Shown: piece after piece, positions 59,150-64,000 of the stretch
Position numbering within the stretch: the first letter of the stretch is position 1
Layout: every line of letters starts with the position of its first letter
From: Embiotoca jacksoni
Taxonomy: Eukaryota; Chordata; Actinopteri; Embiotocidae
Length of the DNA stretch: 64,000 bases
Assembly: GCA_022577435.1 (NCBI GenBank)
Contig: JAKOON010000007.1
Span: 7,034,926-7,098,925, forward strand
Direction: 5' to 3'
Program-made: the position numbers and the translations under genes
The notes under the pieces: generated by a model
What the model was told of the DNA's origin: nothing
Database searches by the model: none
The model's input: only the letters and a program-made list of their open reading frames with translations

Positions 59150-61980
59150 AAGGACAGAAATAATCACATCCATGAGAACGACCGTTTACAGAGGTTTCTG
59201 AGGGATTGTATGGATTCGCGTGTGCCAAGAAATCAACATTCCCAAACAAGCTGCCTCGCAAACACACAAACTAATCCCTCGTGAATCTGGACTCTTTCAC
59301 AGTTGATCGTGAAGCAGCTGATATGCAAGTGAGGTCAGCTAGTGTTGTAACTCAGGCTTGAATTTCATCAACAATGAACCTTTTGTTCCACAATATAGAT
59401 TAACGGTAAAATAGGATTTCAGCCTGAAGTGGAAAACAAAAGCTTTTAACGTCCGTTTGGTTCTAGAAAAGACCGTTTCAGTTAAAGAGGAAGGACCTTT
59501 CAGGGCAGATTATCGGGGACAACGAGACACTTGATCCCCCCCCCCCCCCCCCCCCTCCTCTGAAGACTGTGGATCCCGAGTCACTCACAGCACCGAGAAA
59601 GCAGGTGTGTAAAAAGTGAAAAGAAACCAGTCGAGGCAGGTCAGCTACACGGAGCATTATTCCCTGACAAAAGACAGGGTGGGGCCTGTTCACACACACC
59701 TACAAGCTGCCCCATATAACACTGCAAAGGAGGCTGAGTTACAACAAAGAGCTTTTCTAAGCAGGGAAAGAACAAATATCCTTCGGTGTTGGTGTGTGGG
59801 ATACACCACAGCTGTGGAACCAGCTACAGAACACCTTAAGTGGTAAATTGGCTGCTTGTCAAGTTGAGATAACATCTCAATTTTGAGAAGCTTGACACAT
59901 TAAATGAGGGCTAAAAATGTCGTACACTATTAACAAGCTGCGTCAAGATCAAATCTGAGATTTTGTATGTAGAATAAATGAAATATCCTAACTGTGTTTT
60001 CAGGGCCTGTTTCAGTGTTGAAACGCAAAAAAAAAACAAAAAAAAACCCGCAGCTCTTGTGAAAGATTTTTGCGATTCTGATAAAAAATAAAATTAATTA
60101 ATTAATTAAAAAAAAAGACAGAGATATGATAACAAAATACTGAAGGGAAGATGGTGGGAAGGTGTTGATTTCAGGGCTGCTGCAGAACGATTACAGTACA
60201 TGTTTAAGTAGAAAAAACGGTGAGCGATCAAATCTTTTCACAATTACAGTGCTGCATTTAAACTTTCCAATACAAGCATGTATCCAAAGAGCCTATAGAG
60301 GATCCCGTGTTCATCGAGTGATCTAAACTGGTCTGATATGCAGCAGAGTCAAATGTAGTTCAGCTCCTCTCTAACATCTGTCAGACGCAGAAACATTTTT
60401 CTTTCACTTACAATTGGGAACACGCTTGAAGCGATGCTTAAGAGACAGAAACTGTGTGGAGCTCACTGTAGAAATTCCTTTTTAGTATTTGACTTCGGAC
60501 CAACATTTCTCCTGAAATGACATCTGGCCTATAAATCAGCTCACCTTTATTCCTGCAGAGACCTAAACATTCAACACAAACTGAACTGCAGAAAGCAAAA
60601 AAAAAAAAAAAAAAAAAAAAAAAGGTGGGGGGGGGGGGGGAAGGAGTTCCCTCACCTTCCCAATCAAACCTCCAAATGTAATACATTACCTCCTGATTAG
60701 AGATCGGCTGTCGGTGTTTACATCCCAGTCAAGTTTTCCTCCCCATCGGACGAGTCCTTCAGGATCATTGCCCCGGGTTTCCCCTCATCATTTCCCGTGA
60801 CAGGTAGTTTAGTGTCCCCCCCCCCGACCTCCTCTCTGTCTTCGTGCCCGCCCTCAGGAAGGGAAATATCGCTCGCTGTTTTACAGCGTGTAGAAACGGA
60901 GCGCCAGGTGCGGAGTGAACTTCCCTACGAGACCTTCCCAGCGCAGACGCGGAGCCGCGACTGATGTCTCCGGGTCTGAAAAGAAGACTTTTCTCCGCAT
61001 GCAGGCGTGCCGGTCTCGCGGTCCTAGCGCCCCTCCATTACCTGCACGCTGAGAGGGGAGGAGGGGAGGGGGGGCGTAGTGCAGACCGGGGGCATCCGGG
61101 AACTTTGGGTTGCGGCATGTCCCCGCCCACTTTTGGGGGAAAACAAGTGAGGCTTGCCATGAACTCTATTGTAAAACACTCATAAAAAATAAAATAAAAA
61201 AAACTATCAGAAAACCACCAGTGTTCACTTAGTTTATGACTGACCCAAAAAAAAAAACGCTCCGACAAGTTCACTCTAAAATTATTATTTTTTTTTTTTT
61301 TAAATTGAATTTAATCCCTCAGTAGTGTGCAACAACTTTACAGTGGTCAGATATTTTTACCATCTGAGTCTCCAGTTGAGCAAATTACCAGCGAATATTT
61401 TTACTTTTCTGTCCCACAAATAGTATGCTCGCTAACAATAGCACTGTGCTGACCGACCACAGCGTCCCGTCTTCCCTGAGTATAGCTTTGTGCCGTAAAG
61501 CCCAGATATGAGGATCTTTTTTTTTTAGGACATGGCAGTGGAACAAATTGGAGAATAGTGTTTTTTTTTTTTTACTGTATTTTTGATGCAAACAAATAGA
61601 CAGGAAGTCAATTTGTCAATTTGGTGTCGTTCGCTAAAGTCACTGCTTCGTATTTGTGTTCTGGTGGTCCATCTGAAAATTATTCCGTCGTTATAAGATA
61701 TCAGGCCTCAAAAAGCAGCATTTTGGGGGTGTTTCGGTTTGATTGACGGGCCTGTGGTGCAGTCAGGTTTCCGCTGTCGGCGCGGTGTCCACGGGGGTCC
61801 CAATCAGATCGAGTCACCATCACAACCTGCTCCGCCCCAGCTCGTCCAAATACGGTCACTTCTGGCCACAAAATAGCAAGATGGCAAACTCCAGCACGGC
61901 GGGAGTTTACAATTACATCGTCGACTTCACTGTTGGCGGACGCTCGGAGGAGGGTTTAAAGAGGGACCAATAAAATTCTC
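59150..61980. other. prss23 5' intron, promoter region and flank
   Basis: Holds a C run (59537-59555), an A run followed by a G run (60597-60641), and a GC/CpG-richer block at about 60840-61130 that is the best candidate prss23 promoter and first exon. 61600-61975 is a GC-richer block with TCGTCCAAATACGGTCACTT CTGGCCACAAAATAGCAAG ATGGCAAA; it may be a dispersed repeat, but I could not assign it. No coding exon is supported. Confidence 0.4.
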
Positions 61981-61993
61981 TTATTATCATGAT

Positions 61994-61999
61994 TTTATT
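61994..61999 (-). terminator. candidate polyadenylation signal of the right-edge gene
   Basis: Minus-strand AATAAA about 1 kb beyond the putative terminal exon at 62995-63040, after an AT-rich stretch that would be its 3' UTR. Confidence 0.4.
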
Positions 62000-62994
62000 T
62001 ACGGTAACACCAAGAAATAAGTTGACAAAATCTGATTTAAACCTTTACCCCAAGCACAGACAGACAAGACATTCACCATTATAAATGAACAACCTAAGCT
62101 AATAAACTATGTTAAACCATCTCAACAGCACTTTCAGCTGAAGGCTAACGGTATCAATATGCTAACAATCAACACAGGAGCACTGAAGTGCTGAACATGA
62201 AGCAGTCTGGGGTTTTTTTTCTTTTTGATTTTGCATTTTGCACCTCAAGACTTGCAGGTTTTCGTGTCTTTGTTTTCCTTTTGTTTTTTTTTAGTTTTCA
62301 CTCTAGTGCCAGCGTAGATCTATAAATCTTTTAAAAGAAACATTTAATATAAATGATTAACAAAGCCAAGTTTTACAATGTTATTTTTAAAACCACTGAT
62401 AAAGTTTGCCCTGTTAAAAACGCCGAGCCCAGTCATTTTGAGTGCTCCAACCGTCCTGCGCTGCATGTTACTCAGGCTGCCTTAAACCTCTGAATTTAGG
62501 GAGAATAAAGTAATTCGGTGCCACTCAGACTATCAAGCAAAAATCTATAATCTAATTAAAGAGTTGCAAACATTGGCAAACATCTTGAAATACTAAACAA
62601 CTACACATTTTCGCAAAGTGTGATTCTGAGGCGTTTCAGGCATTAAGCAGTTACACAGTTAAAAATCAAGTCTCTACCTCCCATAATATTTTCAGTTTAG
62701 CTGTTTTGACATGAAGATTTAACATTCAGAGCGATGAATAACCACGACTGTTCATTGTTACAGACTTTATAACATTCTAAGTATTTGTTTTCACATCATA
62801 ACAGGCACTTGGCATCTACTTTTGTAGCCTGCAGCTACACCCAAGCAAGAAAAATCTTGTTTCTGGCATTGCTGCAGTCCAATTATCATCTGTGCCAAGA
62901 GCTATGATAAAAATGAAGAGCAACTCCAGCGCGTTCAGAGAACGTAGCTGCCAGGCAAGAGGACTGTTGGGGCACGCTGGCTGCAGCGTTCACT

Positions 62995-63040
62995 TCATCC
63001 TTTGACCTTGATTTCCAAAAGGTCTTTCAGATCTGTCAAC
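62995..63040 (-). CDS. possible terminal coding exon, gene continues off right edge
   Basis: On the minus strand, an acceptor CCCACATTCCACAG is followed by 46 nt reading G|LTDLKDLLEIKVKG-stop: one base completing a codon, then 14 codons and TGA. The Leu/Lys/Asp composition looks like a real helical C-terminus, and a plausible 3' UTR with AATAAA at 61994-61999 follows. I do not recognise the family and found no upstream exon in 63041-64000, so this rests on splice-site quality and composition only. It could be chance. Confidence 0.3.
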
Positions 63041-63559
63041 CTGTGGAATGTGGGAAGAAGCTGTGAGACGGACGCTCTCGTCGGGCTTCACGAGGCTTCA
63101 GGGGTGCCAGAAACAGAGCTCCCAGTCACGGCGACAGTGCGTTCAGGAATGCTGAGGAATCTCCCAACAAGGACACAAGTCAGTTCTGTCGGCACAACGT
63201 GTCTGCTGCTGTCCTCAAAGTAAATGTCACCCCGGAGGAAACACCTACCCAGCCTGCTCCCCATCCCCGTAACAAAATCTTCAGTGAATAGCGCGGTGTT
63301 GACAGATTAAGCGTAAAGTATATTCCCTCCGAGGTACAGAGGGAAATCATTGTGGGTAATACGGAGCGCAGCAGGCAGAAGGCTAGAGAGGTGCAAATGT
63401 GATCCGTGTACGCAGGATTGTATCACCGCCTGTCTCTGTGCTACAGACAGCGAGCACAAGAGATTTCCTTTGTGTGTTTGGCATCGAGCAACTCGGCTTC
63501 TGTTTCTCAGTGGAATCTTCTCTTTCCTTCCTCTGTGTTTCGATGTTCCTCGCAAAACG

Positions 63560-63915
63560 TTAGGCCCAAATTATGTTTGCTTAATTTGTACAAAAACCTG
63601 AGTGTAAAACTTGCAGTTTACAGTTTTACAGAGGGACCTGACCAAGAAGTAGTCCTGCACATAACTAAATAAGAGTAACACATAAGAGTTTTTGCTTCTA
63701 CGATTTGGTTTTTTTAAGCAAATTAAACAACTATAAGAAGTGACCATTTCTGTGCATTCAGACAGGTGAACTGTTTCACGTCTTTATGCTAAGCTAAGCT
63801 AACCTGCCAGCTGTAGCTTCATACATATAGCAGATATGAGATTTACCCATCTAACTGTCAGCAAAAACATGAATAACTACATCTCCATAAATATTAAACT
63901 ACTCCTTTCTTTAAA
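63560..63915. repeat. dispersed teleost repeat, second copy
   Basis: TTTGCTTAATTTGTACAAAAACC, GTGTAAAACTTGCAGTTTACAG, TTATGCTAAGCTAAGCTAACC, GCCAGCTGTAGCTTCAT and AACTACTCCTTTCTTTAA. This is the same family as 25405-25800, in the other orientation. Confidence 0.55.
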
Positions 63916-64000
63916 AAAAAACAAAACACCATTTTACTTTCAGCAGAAAAAAAAAGTAGAATATATAATTCAATAAAAACTTGTTAAAGTTTTGAGGGTT

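Noticed and set aside
58992..59267. Longer N-terminus for the PRSS23-like protease starting at 59267
   Set aside because: The extension crosses a clean splice acceptor (TTTCTGTCCTTGCAG) and adds residues before a proper signal peptide. The start at 59135 fits the family.
61743..61973. Plus-strand frame including MANSSTAGVYNYIVDF
   Set aside because: The surrounding block resembles a dispersed fish repeat and would overlap the 3' end of the putative minus-strand gene. No exon structure supports it.

Overview
This window looks like nuclear DNA of a ray-finned fish, probably a percomorph teleost. The genes are intron-rich with GT-AG introns and AATAAA polyadenylation signals. The introns carry dispersed elements typical of teleosts: L2/Maui-type LINEs, tRNA-derived SINEs and AT-rich MITE-like repeats. 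Homopolymer and microsatellite runs are frequent. No bacterial, phage, CRISPR or tRNA features were seen.

Layout from left to right. 1-1260: no gene recognised. 1490-5662 (minus): fibp, ten coding exons. About 6.1-6.2 kb: its CRE/ETS promoter. 9860-10462 (plus): ccdc85b, one coding exon. 13594-16158 (minus): fosl1, four exons, with an SRF/CREB-type promoter at about 16.5 kb and an intronic cluster of AP-1 sites. 20536-26008 (plus): yif1a. 28783-31716 (plus): a forkhead gene of the FoxN2/3 type. 36797-44489 (plus): an atlastin, best fit atl3. 49023-56004 (plus): cofilin (cfl1 type). 57993-59135 (minus): a prss23-like secreted serine protease. 62995-63040 (minus): a possible last exon of a gene running off the right edge. 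The large introns of the atlastin and cofilin genes hold most of the recognisable mobile DNA. The clearest example is a solo LTR with a 5-bp target duplication inside a Maui-type LINE.

The gene set fibp/ccdc85b/fosl1/yif1a/atl3/cfl1 corresponds to human 11q13, and prss23 lies on 11q14, so this is a conserved vertebrate block rather than an accessory island. The genes do not form a pathway. Three themes recur: growth-factor and immediate-early signalling (fibp, fosl1, and CArG boxes at fosl1 and cfl1), ER/Golgi membrane shaping and traffic (yif1a, atl3), and actin dynamics (cfl1). The forkhead gene is the only one I would not have predicted from human 11q13.

I found no convincing undescribed multi-gene system. 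The items most worth checking are regulatory (AP-1 cluster, CArG palindrome, RFX X-box, ACTACA-type promoter motifs), the placement of the forkhead gene, and the nested transposons. Exon boundaries were assigned by eye from splice sites and reading-frame continuity. Family assignments rest on remembered protein families, not on a search.
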